Source of the DNA: Minisyncoccota bacterium
Lineage (GTDB): Bacteria > Patescibacteriota > Minisyncoccia > UBA6257 > JAKLIH01
Direction: 5' to 3'
Assembly: GCA_028702045.1 (NCBI GenBank)
Contig: JAQVPP010000016.1
Location: 1-11,475 of the forward strand
DNA length: 11,475 nt
The position numbers and the translations under genes are program-made. Numbering within the stretch: the stretch's first letter is position 1; each line of letters begins with the position of its first letter. The notes below the pieces were generated by a model. It worked only from the letters and a program-made list of their open reading frames with translations, searched no databases and was not told where the DNA came from. Of this stretch, positions 1 to 6,941 are shown in pieces.

Positions 1-641
1 TCATAATTATCAATTTCTTTACTAATATTTGTAAATATCTCCTCTACACTGCCTATACCACTCACCTCAATTAGCCTGCCCTGTTGTTTCAAGTAATCTA
101 TAGCAGGTTTAGCATCTTCATAATATACTTGAATTCTTTTTTTAACCACTTCCTCATTATCATCATCTCTCCTTACCAACTTCCCACCACACTTAGGACA
201 AACCTCTATATCAGGAGTAAAATGCTTAGATACATTTGTCTTACAATCTACACATATCATTCTACCTAAAGCTCTTTTAACAACTTCTTCATCAGGAATA
301 TCAAGATATATAAACAATGGCATCTCATTATTAAACCACATAAATGTCTCACACCATACCCTAGCCTCTAGTTCTTTTCTTGGACTACCCTCAAAGACAA
401 ATCCATCAGTAATATTTTTCAAAAATAACTGATTCAAAATCAAATAAATAGGAAAAGATGAAGGCATAATTTGACCATTATCTAAATCTGATTTAATCTT
501 ATTTCCAATCACATTATCCTGTAAAGCTAATTCCCTAAACAAATTACCTGTAGAAATAATATCCAGCCCATATTTTTCAGCAACTAGTTTAGACTGAGTC
601 CCTTTTCCACAAGTAGGTTTACCTAAAAAAAATACATTCAT
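1..641 (-). CDS. adk: Adenylate kinase, 3' end cut by window edge
   Basis: Adenylate kinase interconverts ATP + AMP and 2 ADP in the cytoplasm. The first 213 residues are visible; the family is usually about 210-220 long, so only a few residues are missing. Seen: P-loop G7-K-P-T-C-G-K-G-T15, NMP-binding STGNLFR (30-36), DGFVFEGSPR (79-88), and a zinc-type LID with C130/C133 and C148/C151, followed by VRRDDD (156-161). The P-loop has Thr and Cys where most adenylate kinases have Gly and Ala/Ser, and EGSPR replaces the usual DGFPR, so the protein is divergent but keeps the core Walker A G-x4-GKGT. Both Trp codons are TGG. The start ATG (639-641) follows a promoter-like repeat with a very short leader. 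It lies 317 bases beyond secY and a terminator, so it is probably transcribed separately from the ribosomal genes. Confidence 0.93.
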   Translation of the reverse strand, partial: MNVFFLGKPTCGKGTQSKLVAEKYGLDIISTGNLFRELALQDNVIGNKIKSDLDNGQIMPSSFPIYLILNQLFLKNITDGFVFEGSPRKELEARVWCETFMWFNNEMPLFIYLDIPDEEVVKRALGRMICVDCKTNVSKHFTPDIEVCPKCGGKLVRRDDDNEEVVKKRIQVYYEDAKPAIDYLKQQGRLIEVSGIGSVEEIFTNISKEIDNY

Positions 642-678
642 AATTTTAATTTAATTTTACATATATTAAATATATCAT
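642..678 (-). promoter_or_regulatory. Promoter-like repeat P2 directly upstream of adk
   Basis: This 37-base element ends at the base before the adk ATG and is 36/37 identical to 877-913. On the minus strand it carries an extended -10 motif, TGATATATT (669-677, TG then TATATT). An imperfect A/T palindrome (ATATATT-A-AATATAT on the plus strand) overlaps the -10. If the -10 is correct, transcription would start about 20 bases before adk. The match is seen in sequence; promoter function is inferred from the position and the duplication. Confidence 0.5.
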
Positions 679-712
679 ATATTGAACAATTATTTAACCC
701 TATTCAGCCACT

Positions 713-737
713 TTTTTTATTACATGCCCATTACATT
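713..737 (-). repeat. 25-base direct repeat, copy B2 (candidate operator)
   Basis: Exact 25-base match to 789-813. On the minus strand the core is ATGTAAT-GGGC-ATGTAAT followed by a run of A. The two 7-base half-sites start 11 bases apart, about one turn of the helix, which suits a protein that binds one face of DNA. The copy ends 34 bases before the P2 element, an upstream activator-like distance. The repeat is seen; the operator role is inference. Confidence 0.5.
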
Positions 738-788
738 GATTTCCCCTTTAAACACTAGGGTTTTATCACTTTTTACATAATTTTAACC

Positions 789-813
789 TTTTTTATTACA
801 TGCCCATTACATT
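789..813 (-). repeat. 25-base direct repeat, copy B1 (candidate operator)
   Basis: Exact partner of 713-737, 76 bases away in the same orientation, with the same ATGTAAT-GGGC-ATGTAAT core. On the minus strand it is immediately preceded by ATGTGT, so a further partial half-site may abut it. It lies between the two promoter-like copies, downstream of P1 and upstream of P2. Confidence 0.5.
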
Positions 814-820
814 ACACATG

Positions 821-874
821 TTACCCTCAGTAAGGAATATGTTCTTTTAATTTTTCAAACTCTTCTTGACCCAT
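821..874 (-). other. Possible 17-codon ORF or leader peptide
   Basis: An ATG just after promoter-like repeat P1 opens a 17-codon frame, MGQEEFEKLKEHIPYWG, closed by TAA at 821-823. Its Trp codon is TGA (827-829), so it exists at this length only under UGA=Trp. The ATG is preceded by ATAT rather than the ATT seen before most genes, and the ORF does not line up with the adk start despite the shared upstream repeat. It could be a leader peptide, the stub of a decayed gene, or chance. No family is recognised. Confidence 0.2.
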
Positions 875-876
875 AT

Positions 877-913
877 AATTTTAATTTATTTTTACATATA
901 TTAAATATATCAT
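877..913 (-). promoter_or_regulatory. Promoter-like repeat P1 after the secY terminator
   Basis: Second copy of the 37-base element found before adk, with one mismatch. It keeps the extended -10 motif TGATATATT (904-912). It begins 14 bases after the secY terminator stem, so it could restart transcription toward adk with a leader of roughly 250 bases containing both B repeats and the short ORF. Promoter activity is inferred. Confidence 0.4.
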
Positions 914-926
914 AAATTAAATAAAT

Positions 927-954
927 TTAAAAATCCCTTGATAGGGATTTTTAA
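927..954 (-). terminator. Intrinsic terminator after secY
   Basis: Perfect 12-base inverted repeat (TTAAAAATCCCT / AGGGATTTTTAA) with a 4-base loop, four bases past the secY TAG. On the minus strand the right arm ends in five T, giving an A-tract / GC core / U-tract hairpin. It marks the end of the S10-spc transcript and separates adk from it. The symmetric A and T tracts mean it could work in both directions. Confidence 0.75.
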
Positions 955-958
955 AAAA

Positions 959-2233
959 CTAATAAGCTGAATATTCTCTCATAGAAAGCTGTGCCTCTAT
1001 TTCACGCTTAATCTCAAGGGCAACAGCAACCATAATTAAGACTGAAGTACCTCCCATTTGGAATGTATTAACTTGAGTAACAATCTGTAATATATTAGGT
1101 AATATAGCTACAAGCGCCAAAAATAATGCTCCAAATAATGTAATTCTAGAAGAAATACTTTTTAAATAAGACTCTGTTCTTTCTCCTGGTCTATATCCTG
1201 GAATAAATCCTCCCATTTTCTGTAAATTCTTAGATATCTCGCCTGGATCAAATGTCAAAGAAGTATAGAAAAATGTAAAAGCAAATACCATAACAAAGTA
1301 CAAAATATTATAGAACCATACATTCTCAGTAATATTAATCATGAATTGAGAAATATTCACAAGAACAGTATTGGTACTTGTTGCAAATAATTGTCCAAAC
1401 AATCCTGGCATAGCTAAAAATGATATTGCAAAAATAATTGGAATAACACCAGCCTGATTAACCTTAAGTGGCAAGTGAGTATTCATTCCACCAAAAACTT
1501 TATTTCCTCTCACATGTCTTGCATATGATACAGGAACTCTTCTCTCTCCCTCATTAACATAGACAATACCGACAATCATAAGTAATGATAAAAATAAAAA
1601 TATTACAACACTAATAATATTAAACAAACTATTAGCACCAAGCAAAACAGTATTAAATAAGCTCATAGGAAGTGTAGCTACGATACCAGCAAAGATAATC
1701 ATAGATATACCATTTCCCATCTTTTGTTCAGTAATCAAGTCACCAAATCATACAATCAACATAGATCCTGCTGTCAAAATAATAATATTAGAAACAAGCC
1801 CTCAGAATCCATTTATTGTAATAATGCCTTGCATTTGTAAAATCTTAAGCATGCCAAAGGCTTGCATAATAGCTAAAGGAACTGTAATATATCTTGTCAA
1901 AGCATCAAACTTCTTTCTTCCTTCTGCATCTTCCATGTATTTTTCTTTCAAATTAGGAAATACCATAACAAGTAATTGTAAAATAATAGAACTAGTAATA
2001 TATGGACCTACACCAAGCATAGCAATAGATACATTTTGGAAAGCACTACCAGTAAATATATTAAGTAATCCAAATGCACGACTACTATCTAAAAAACTTT
2101 TCATAACTTCTGGGTTAACTTGAGATAATGGTATTACAGCCAATAATCTAAAAGCTAACAATAATCCAAGTACTATCAATATTTTAGTACGTAAATCTTT
2201 TGTTTTAAAAATAGTAATCAAATTCTTAATCAT
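959..2233 (-). CDS. secY: Protein translocase subunit SecY
   Basis: SecY forms the membrane channel through which the Sec system exports and inserts proteins. The intact frame is 424 residues, normal for the family, but only if two TGA codons are read as Trp: W144 (1802-1804) and W162 (1748-1750, in the MLIVWFGDLITE motif, where families typically have MWLGE.IT). Another Trp (VWFYN) is TGG. Visible landmarks: first membrane helix about 17-36, plug/TM2 region GVGPYITSSIILQLL (74-88), then KFDALTRYITVPLA, and QKMGNGIS at about 170-177 starting TM5; several further hydrophobic helices follow. Stop is TAG. It starts 5 bases after rplO and is followed by a terminator. Under the standard code this gene would look split into two ORFs. 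Confidence 0.96.
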
Positions 2234-2238
2234 AATAA

Positions 2239-2673
2239 TTATTTATTTTTATTTACTTTACCCCCTGCTTTGATAATTTGTTCTTCTGCTTTTTTAGAAA
2301 CAAAACAACCACTAACATTAATAGGAGTATCTAAATTAAAACCATCACTAACAATAATCTTAATCTTCAAATTACCTTTTACACTCTTAGGAATAAATCC
2401 TGCTTCTCTTAGAGTTTTTAAATTAACATCTTTCAAATCAGCAATTTGACTTAAACCAAAAGCAAACTTGTTAAAGTGATTAACATTATTAGTAATACCT
2501 CTTCTTTTAGGAAACTTCAAAAACAATTCATGCAAAGCAGATTTAATTTTTCTACCTGCTCTGGATCTTTGTCCTTTGATTCCTTTCCCAGAATAAGTAC
2601 CTCTTTTACCTCCTCTGCCTACTCTAGCAGAAGGTTTTATTTTTTCACTTTTTTGTAAATTATGAATTTGCAT
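2239..2673 (-). CDS. rplO: 50S ribosomal protein L15
   Basis: L15 is a late-assembly protein of the large subunit that bridges 23S rRNA domains. At 144 residues it has the usual length. The glycine-rich N-terminal extension that threads into rRNA is clear (RVGRGGKRGTYSGKGIKGQ, about residues 18-36), followed by RSRAGRK. The GGKRGTYSG style resembles Patescibacteria L15. Its start lies inside rpsE, overlapping it by 14 bases, and rplO directly follows rpsE: the rpmD (L30) gene that usually sits between them is absent. Its start is one of the few not preceded by ATT or AAT, as expected inside another coding region. No TGA or Trp codons. Confidence 0.97.
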   Translation of the reverse strand: MQIHNLQKSEKIKPSARVGRGGKRGTYSGKGIKGQRSRAGRKIKSALHELFLKFPKRRGITNNVNHFNKFAFGLSQIADLKDVNLKTLREAGFIPKSVKGNLKIKIIVSDGFNLDTPINVSGCFVSKKAEEQIIKAGGKVNKNK

Positions 2674-3247
2674 GTTTCTTTTCTAAATCTTTTTTATTAT
2701 TAAACATCTCTTTTCTTAATTGGTATTTTTTCTCTAAAGTCTTAAATGCCTCCATAACAGCAGATGCATTATTAATAACATTATGAGATTTACCCAAAAT
2801 CTTTGTAGTAATATCTTGAATCTTTGTCATTTTGATAATGTCTCTAGCTACTCCTCCAGCAATAATACCTTTACCTTTCTTAGCTGGCTTAAAAACTATA
2901 ACACTTGAACAAAACTTAATCTCTACTTCACAAGGAATTGTATCTTTAACAATAGGTACATATATTAAATTTTCCATTGCGCTTCTCTTAGCTTTATCAA
3001 TTGCACTAGGAACATCTACACCCTTACCTACAGCAAAGCCAACTTTATTTTTCTTATTACCAATCAACATAGCAACCCTAAAGCTAATTTTTTTACCACC
3101 TTTAGTAACCCTAGTTACACGCTTTACTTCTAGTATCTTTTGATCAAAATCAGACTCAATACTCTTTTTCTTCATAATTGGTTTTCTGCCTCTGCGCATA
3201 CCAGGTTTAAATTCTTTTTTAAATTTAGGTTTTTCAGTTTTTTCCAT
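2660..3247 (-). CDS. rpsE: 30S ribosomal protein S5
   Basis: S5 is a small-subunit protein near the decoding site and mRNA entry, important for fidelity. The 195-residue protein shows a basic N-terminal tail (about 1-30), the dsRNA-binding-like domain with TRVTKGGKKISFR and VGFAVGKG.DVPSAIDKA, and the C-terminal domain with GKGIIAGGVARDIIKM followed by the LGKSHNVINNASAVMEA segment. A charged tail closes the protein. It begins 1 base after rplR and its last 14 bases overlap the rplO start, so the pair is likely translationally coupled. Upstream sequence is TTTTAATATG, with no Shine-Dalgarno. Confidence 0.97.
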   Translation of the reverse strand: MEKTEKPKFKKEFKPGMRRGRKPIMKKKSIESDFDQKILEVKRVTRVTKGGKKISFRVAMLIGNKKNKVGFAVGKGVDVPSAIDKAKRSAMENLIYVPIVKDTIPCEVEIKFCSSVIVFKPAKKGKGIIAGGVARDIIKMTKIQDITTKILGKSHNVINNASAVMEAFKTLEKKYQLRKEMFNNKKDLEKKHANS

Positions 3248-3248
3248 A

Positions 3249-3608
3249 TTAAAATATTATACCTTGTTTTCTTAATCCCTCAGCCAAAGCTTTAACACGA
3301 CCATGATACTTATATCCGCCTCTATCAAAAACAACTTTTTCAATCTTAATTGCTTTCATTTTTTCAGCAAGTTTTTCACCAAGCACAAAAGATAATTCAA
3401 CCTTAGTTCCTTTGAAATCCTTAACTTCCTTAGATGATATACTTGCGAGTGTATGCATCTTAGAGTCATCAATAACTTGTACAAACATATTATTATTTGA
3501 TCTAAACACATTAACTCTTGGTCTAGAACTTGTACCAATTATAGTAGATCTAATCTTTCTATGCTTTTTTTCTCTTGCTAATCTTTTCTTTTTATTAATA
3601 TCTATCAT
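3249..3608 (-). CDS. rplR: 50S ribosomal protein L18
   Basis: L18 binds 5S rRNA together with L5 and helps anchor the central protuberance of the large subunit. The 119-residue length is typical. Seen: basic N-terminus KKKRLAREKKHRKIR, the RPRVNVFRSNNNMFVQVIDD strand region (about 29-48), and the C-terminal VVFDRGGYKYHGRVKALAEGLRKQGI signature (about 92-117). It starts 14 bases after rplF with an A/T-only leader ending in ATTATG and ends 1 base before rpsE. Confidence 0.97.
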   Translation of the reverse strand: MIDINKKKRLAREKKHRKIRSTIIGTSSRPRVNVFRSNNNMFVQVIDDSKMHTLASISSKEVKDFKGTKVELSFVLGEKLAEKMKAIKIEKVVFDRGGYKYHGRVKALAEGLRKQGIIF

Positions 3609-3622
3609 AATAAATTTTATTA

Positions 3623-4162
3623 TTATTTACCAGCTAATTTCTTACCACTCTTACGAATAACATATTCTCCAGTATACTTAATACCTTTACCAGAATATGG
3701 ATTTGTTTTTCTAACTTTCTTAATCTTAGCTGCAAAATCCCCAACCTCTTGTTTTGAAATGCCAGAAACTTTAATAACATTCTTTTCTACACTAACATTT
3801 AAATTCTCTGGTATTTGAACAGAAACTGGATGAGAATAACCTACATGTAAAACGAGCTCATTCCCCTTAATCTCAGCCTTATAGCCAATACCCTCAATAA
3901 TAAGAGTCTTTTCAAAACCTTTACTAACACCTACAATGTTGTTAAAAATCAATGCTCTTATTGTACCTCATAAGGCTCTTGATTTACTATCAACTTTTTT
4001 AGGCTCAACAATTAAATTATTTTCTTTTAAAACTACTTTAATGCCTCTAGGTAATATTGTTTCCAATTTACCCTTAGGTCCTTGTACTAAAACTTTTTCT
4101 CTTTTAATATCAACCTTAATATCATCTTTGATCTCGATTGGTTGTTTTCCTATTTTTGACAT
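3623..4162 (-). CDS. rplF: 50S ribosomal protein L6
   Basis: L6 sits near the GTPase-associated region of the large subunit and consists of two similar domains. The full frame is 179 residues, the usual size, only when TGA at 3968-3970 is read as Trp65 in SRAL-W-GTIRALI, where the family has LWGT or LHGT followed by R.L. Domain 1 starts MSKIGKQPIEI; the C-terminal domain contains GYSHPVSV and ends in the conserved NPYSGKGIKYTGE.VIRKSGK block. Under the standard code it would appear as two adjacent fragments of 64 and 109 residues. It follows rpsH by 9 bases. Confidence 0.97.
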
Positions 4163-4171
4163 AATCTAAAT

Positions 4172-4567
4172 TTATTTAATTGAAAATAATATTTCTCCTC
4201 CTAAACTCATTTCTTTAGCCTGAGAATCTTTCATAATACCCTTAGGAGTAGATATTAATCTCAAACCATAACCTTTATTAAAAGTATATATTTCTTTAGC
4301 TTTAATATATCTTCTGCAACTAAGTTTTGATATTCTATTGAAATCTTTAATTGCACAACTGCCATCAGAAAAATACTTTAAAACTATCTCAAGTACTCTT
4401 TTAACGCCTTTTCCACTCTCAACAAAATTTTCAATATATCCTTCTTTTTTCAATACACTTAATATATCAACTTTGATTTTAGAAAAAGGAACAGAAACAG
4501 TAGTTTTCTTAACCATCCCTGCATTTTTTATACGTATCATCATATCTGCTATTGGATCACAAATCAT
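4172..4567 (-). CDS. rpsH: 30S ribosomal protein S8
   Basis: S8 is a primary binder of the central domain of 16S rRNA, and in E. coli also represses the spc operon by binding its mRNA. The 131-residue protein has the family N-terminus DPIADMMIRIKNA (4-16), KKEGYIENF (about 40-48) and the C-terminal RNA-binding STPKGIMKD segment with GGEIL near the end. The last residues are SIK, whereas many S8 proteins end in an aromatic residue. No TGA codons. It begins 16 bases after rpsN, which here is read through a TGA. I could not identify an S8-binding translational operator. Confidence 0.96.
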   Translation of the reverse strand: MICDPIADMMIRIKNAGMVKKTTVSVPFSKIKVDILSVLKKEGYIENFVESGKGVKRVLEIVLKYFSDGSCAIKDFNRISKLSCRRYIKAKEIYTFNKGYGLRLISTPKGIMKDSQAKEMSLGGEILFSIK

Positions 4568-4583
4568 AATTATTTTTTATTTA

Positions 4584-4769
4584 TTATCAACTTGATTTTC
4601 TAACTCCAGGAATTTCTCCTCTTGAGGCTTTTTCTCTAAAACAAATCCTGCATAAACCAAAATCTCTCATATATCCTCTCTTACGCCCACAAGCATAACA
4701 GCGATTTACTCTTCTGGTTGAAAATTTAGGAGTTTTCTTTGACCTTGCTATTGTAGATTTTTTTGCCAT
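4584..4769 (-). CDS. rpsN: 30S ribosomal protein S14, zinc-binding type Z
   Basis: S14 is an assembly protein of the small-subunit head. This is the short, zinc-binding form: C24-x2-C27 and C40-x2-C43 form the zinc ribbon, followed by [19 protein letters not shown]. The frame then meets TGA (4587-4589) and TAA (4584-4586). Type Z S14 classically ends in KASW or KSSW at 61 residues, so TGA encodes the terminal Trp61 and TAA is the true stop. A standard-code annotation would stop one codon early and go unnoticed. It starts 5 bases after rplE. Confidence 0.97.
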
Positions 4770-4774
4770 AATAA

Positions 4775-5335
4775 TTAATTAACTTTACTTAAAGGGAATT
4801 TTAAAAGCTCGAACATTTTAACAGCATCTTCTTTATTTTTACCTTTTACACTAAAACTAATTTGTAAAGAAAAAGGAATTTTAATTTTATCAGAATCAAT
4901 TTCTAAAAAAGAACTTAATTCCTTAACTCCAATGGATAAATTACCATTTAAGTCAAAATTCTTTCTATTAAATCCTCAAAAATCTCTAGTTCTTGGAATA
5001 ACAACATTAACTAACTTATCATAAAAAGCAATCATATTCTTACCTCTCAAAGTAACTGAAAGTCCAACAGGCATCCCTTCTCTTAATTTAAAACCTGCTA
5101 TTGATTTTTTAGCTTTACATACTTTAGGTTTTTGCCCAGTAATTAATGCAATATTCTGAGAAATTTGATCTATAATATCATCTTTTGAATATTTATCAGA
5201 AGTAACTAACTTACCAATTCCACTATTAATAACAATTTTACTAATATATGGCATCATATACTTATTAGCATATCCCTTATCTTTAAAATAAGGCATTACC
5301 TCTTTTTCATATTGTTCTGTATAAGAAATTTTCAT
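4775..5335 (-). CDS. rplE: 50S ribosomal protein L5
   Basis: L5 binds 5S rRNA and contacts the P-site tRNA and S13 across the subunit interface. The frame is 186 residues, about the usual length, when TGA at 4976-4978 is read as residue 120. Seen: [10 protein letters not shown] (33-42), [23 protein letters not shown] (about 65-87), [10 protein letters not shown], and [14 protein letters not shown]. Many bacteria have Arg at the TGA position, so Trp is a plausible but not invariant residue here. The tail (GNLSIGVKE... KFPLSKVN) completes the family fold. A standard-code reading would lose the last 67 residues. Confidence 0.95.
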
Positions 5336-5337
5336 AA

Positions 5338-5649
5338 TTAAGAAATTTTAGCTTTACATTTAACACAAATACGATGCTTTATGTTCTTATCATCTATCAT
5401 ATATCCGACCCTTGTTTGCTTTTTACATTTTGGACAAACAATGCATACATTAGACATATCAACTGGTCTCTCAAATTCAACAATTTGTCCTTTTTCTCCT
5501 TCCTTTTTAGGCCTTTGGTTCTTTTTGTACTTATTTAAACCCTCTACCAAAACTTTATTAAGTTTAGGAAAAGATTTTAAAACCTTACCGCTTTTTCCAC
5601 GGTCTTTACCTTTCACAATTAAAACTTTATCACCTTTTAAAATTTTCAT
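5338..5649 (-). CDS. rplX: 50S ribosomal protein L24, with zinc ribbon
   Basis: L24 is an early assembly initiator of the large subunit near the peptide exit. The 103-residue protein has the KOW motif at the N-terminus (GDKVLIVKGKDRGKSGKV, 6-23) and VLVEGLNKYKKNQRP. The C-terminal part carries two CxxC pairs (C72/C75 and C95/C98), consistent with a zinc-binding L24; C69 is an extra nearby cysteine. It follows rplN by 10 bases and ends 2 bases before rplE. No Trp codons. Confidence 0.96.
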   Translation of the reverse strand: MKILKGDKVLIVKGKDRGKSGKVLKSFPKLNKVLVEGLNKYKKNQRPKKEGEKGQIVEFERPVDMSNVCIVCPKCKKQTRVGYMIDDKNIKHRICVKCKAKIS

Positions 5650-5659
5650 AATATTAATT

Positions 5660-6031
5660 TTAAACTAATTCAGGACCTAATTCAATAACTTTAGGATATT
5701 TTCCACATGTTTTAATTTCACGTGCAATAGGACCAAAAACTCTAGTACCTTTAGGTAAGAATTTTTCATCCACAATAATAACAGCGTTATCATCAAATCT
5801 AATATGAGAACCATTACTTCTCTTAAAACTTCTTCTTTGACGTACAATAACTGCTTTTACTACATCTTTTTTCTTTACAGCTTTTCTAGGCTTAGCAGAC
5901 TGTACAGATCCAACTACAATATCCCCAATGATTCCATATCTATGATAAGAACCACCTTTGATTTGTATGCATCTTATAGTCTGTGCACCACTGTTATCTG
6001 CAACCTTTAAAATTGATCTTGACTGAATCAT
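5660..6031 (-). CDS. rplN: 50S ribosomal protein L14
   Basis: L14 lies at the subunit interface and is among the most conserved large-subunit proteins. The 123 residues match the usual 122. It starts MIQSRSILKVADNSGAQ (canonical N-terminus with ADNSGA), contains the central AVIVRQRRSFKRSNGSHIRFDDNAVI region and the C-terminal GTRVFGPIAREI motif, ending VIELGPELV. It is preceded by a 64-base spacer, the longest inside the ribosomal cluster, which may hold an internal promoter. Leader is A/T only, ending in ATATTATG. Confidence 0.98.
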   Translation of the reverse strand: MIQSRSILKVADNSGAQTIRCIQIKGGSYHRYGIIGDIVVGSVQSAKPRKAVKKKDVVKAVIVRQRRSFKRSNGSHIRFDDNAVIIVDEKFLPKGTRVFGPIAREIKTCGKYPKVIELGPELV

Positions 6032-6062
6032 AATATTTATTTATATATATATTTTCTTTTAT

Positions 6063-6091
6063 ACTTTACCACAAAAACAATATAAAATCAA
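6063..6091 (-). promoter_or_regulatory. Weak candidate internal promoter before rplN
   Basis: In the 64-base rpsQ-rplN spacer the minus strand has TTGATT (6086-6091), a 17-base gap, then TAAAGT (6063-6068) preceded by TGG, an extended -10 like arrangement. Each hexamer matches the sigma-70 consensus at 4 of 6 positions. In A/T-rich DNA such matches arise easily, so this is only a candidate start for the spc block. Confidence 0.22.
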
Positions 6092-6095
6092 GATT

Positions 6096-6338
6096 TTAAC
6101 TAACTTTTTCAGTAATAATCCATTTTTTATCTTTGGAAATTGGCTTTGTCTCAGTAATAATAACCCAATCACCTGTTACATACTTGTTCTCAGGATCATG
6201 TGCTTTGTATCTTTTAGATACAGTATAGTATTTCTTAAACAATGGATGCTTGACTAATCTGTCAACCTTAACTACACAAGTCTTGTCCATTTTATCAGAA
6301 ACAACTAAGCCTTTAAAATTTCTTTTTTCTTTGTTCAT
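6096..6338 (-). CDS. rpsQ: 30S ribosomal protein S17
   Basis: S17 is a primary 16S rRNA binder with an OB fold. The 80 residues match the family. Seen: [20 protein letters not shown] (8-27), the [19 protein letters not shown] loop (31-49) and [19 protein letters not shown] (55-73). Both Trp codons (W58, W73) are TGG, showing that TGG and TGA coexist for Trp in this operon. It starts 1 base after the rpmC stop and is followed by the largest spacer in the operon. Confidence 0.97.
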   Translation of the reverse strand: MNKEKRNFKGLVVSDKMDKTCVVKVDRLVKHPLFKKYYTVSKRYKAHDPENKYVTGDWVIITETKPISKDKKWIITEKVS

Positions 6339-6339
6339 A

Positions 6340-6513
6340 TTATTTATTTAATAAAGTTAAAATTCTAGCAATGTCCTTTTTGATTTTCTCAATCATTTTT
6401 GTATTTTTTTCTTTACCAAACTTAACTTCAAATTTTTTATCATTTAATAAAGCTCTTTTTTCAGCTAATAATTTATGCAAGTCTTTAACTTTTAATAATT
6501 CTTGAATTTTCAT
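6340..6513 (-). CDS. rpmC: 50S ribosomal protein L29
   Basis: L29 is a small helical-hairpin protein at the peptide exit site, near where SRP and trigger factor dock. The 57-residue frame begins [23 protein letters not shown] and ends in [14 protein letters not shown]; the KDIARILT.L block is the typical C-terminal helix of the family. It lies exactly between rplP (10 bases upstream) and rpsQ (1 base downstream), the conserved position for rpmC. The start is preceded by GTTCT rather than the usual ATT. Confidence 0.95.
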   Translation of the reverse strand: MKIQELLKVKDLHKLLAEKRALLNDKKFEVKFGKEKNTKMIEKIKKDIARILTLLNK

Positions 6514-6523
6514 AGAACTTTAC

Positions 6524-6937
6524 TTATATTTTTTTAATTATTTTAGTACGAGCTGGTAACTTATATCCGACCTGTTTTAAAGCTTTCATTGCTACCTCAT
6601 CAGTAACACCATCTATCTCATATACAACTCTACCTGGTTTGGCAACAAAAACATAGTGATCAACATCACCTTTTCCCTTACCCATACCTACCTCAGGTGG
6701 TTTTTTAGTAATAGGTTTATTAGGAAAAATTCTAATTCATATCTTACCTGTCTTACGTGTATATCTTAAAAGAACTCTTCTTCCAGATTCTATTTGGCGA
6801 CTAGTAATATAGCAATTATCCATGACCTTAATGCCATATGTTCCATATTCAAGCTCTGTGCCTCTTGATTCAAAAGTACGATTTCTACTTTTGCCCTTTT
6901 GCATTTTTCTATACTTTGTTTTTTTAGGAGTAAACAT
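6524..6937 (-). CDS. rplP: 50S ribosomal protein L16
   Basis: L16 lines the A-site region of the peptidyl transferase centre and contacts the tRNA elbow. The frame of 137 residues, the normal length, requires TGA at 6737-6739 to be Trp67 in TGKI-W-IRIFP, an almost invariant Trp in this family. Also seen: [13 protein letters not shown] at the N-terminus, [30 protein letters not shown] (72-89) and [11 protein letters not shown]. The [12 protein letters not shown] version is reminiscent of Patescibacteria. Under the standard code the gene would be truncated at residue 66. Confidence 0.98.
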
Positions 6938-6941
6938 AATA

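Noticed and set aside
84..269. Plus-strand ORF of 61 codons
   Set aside because: It lies antisense within adk, has low-complexity hydrophobic content typical of A/T-rich shadows, and matches no family.
642..958. CRISPR array, because of repeated units in the intergenic region
   Set aside because: Only two copies each of two different repeats, not regularly spaced, with no cas genes nearby.
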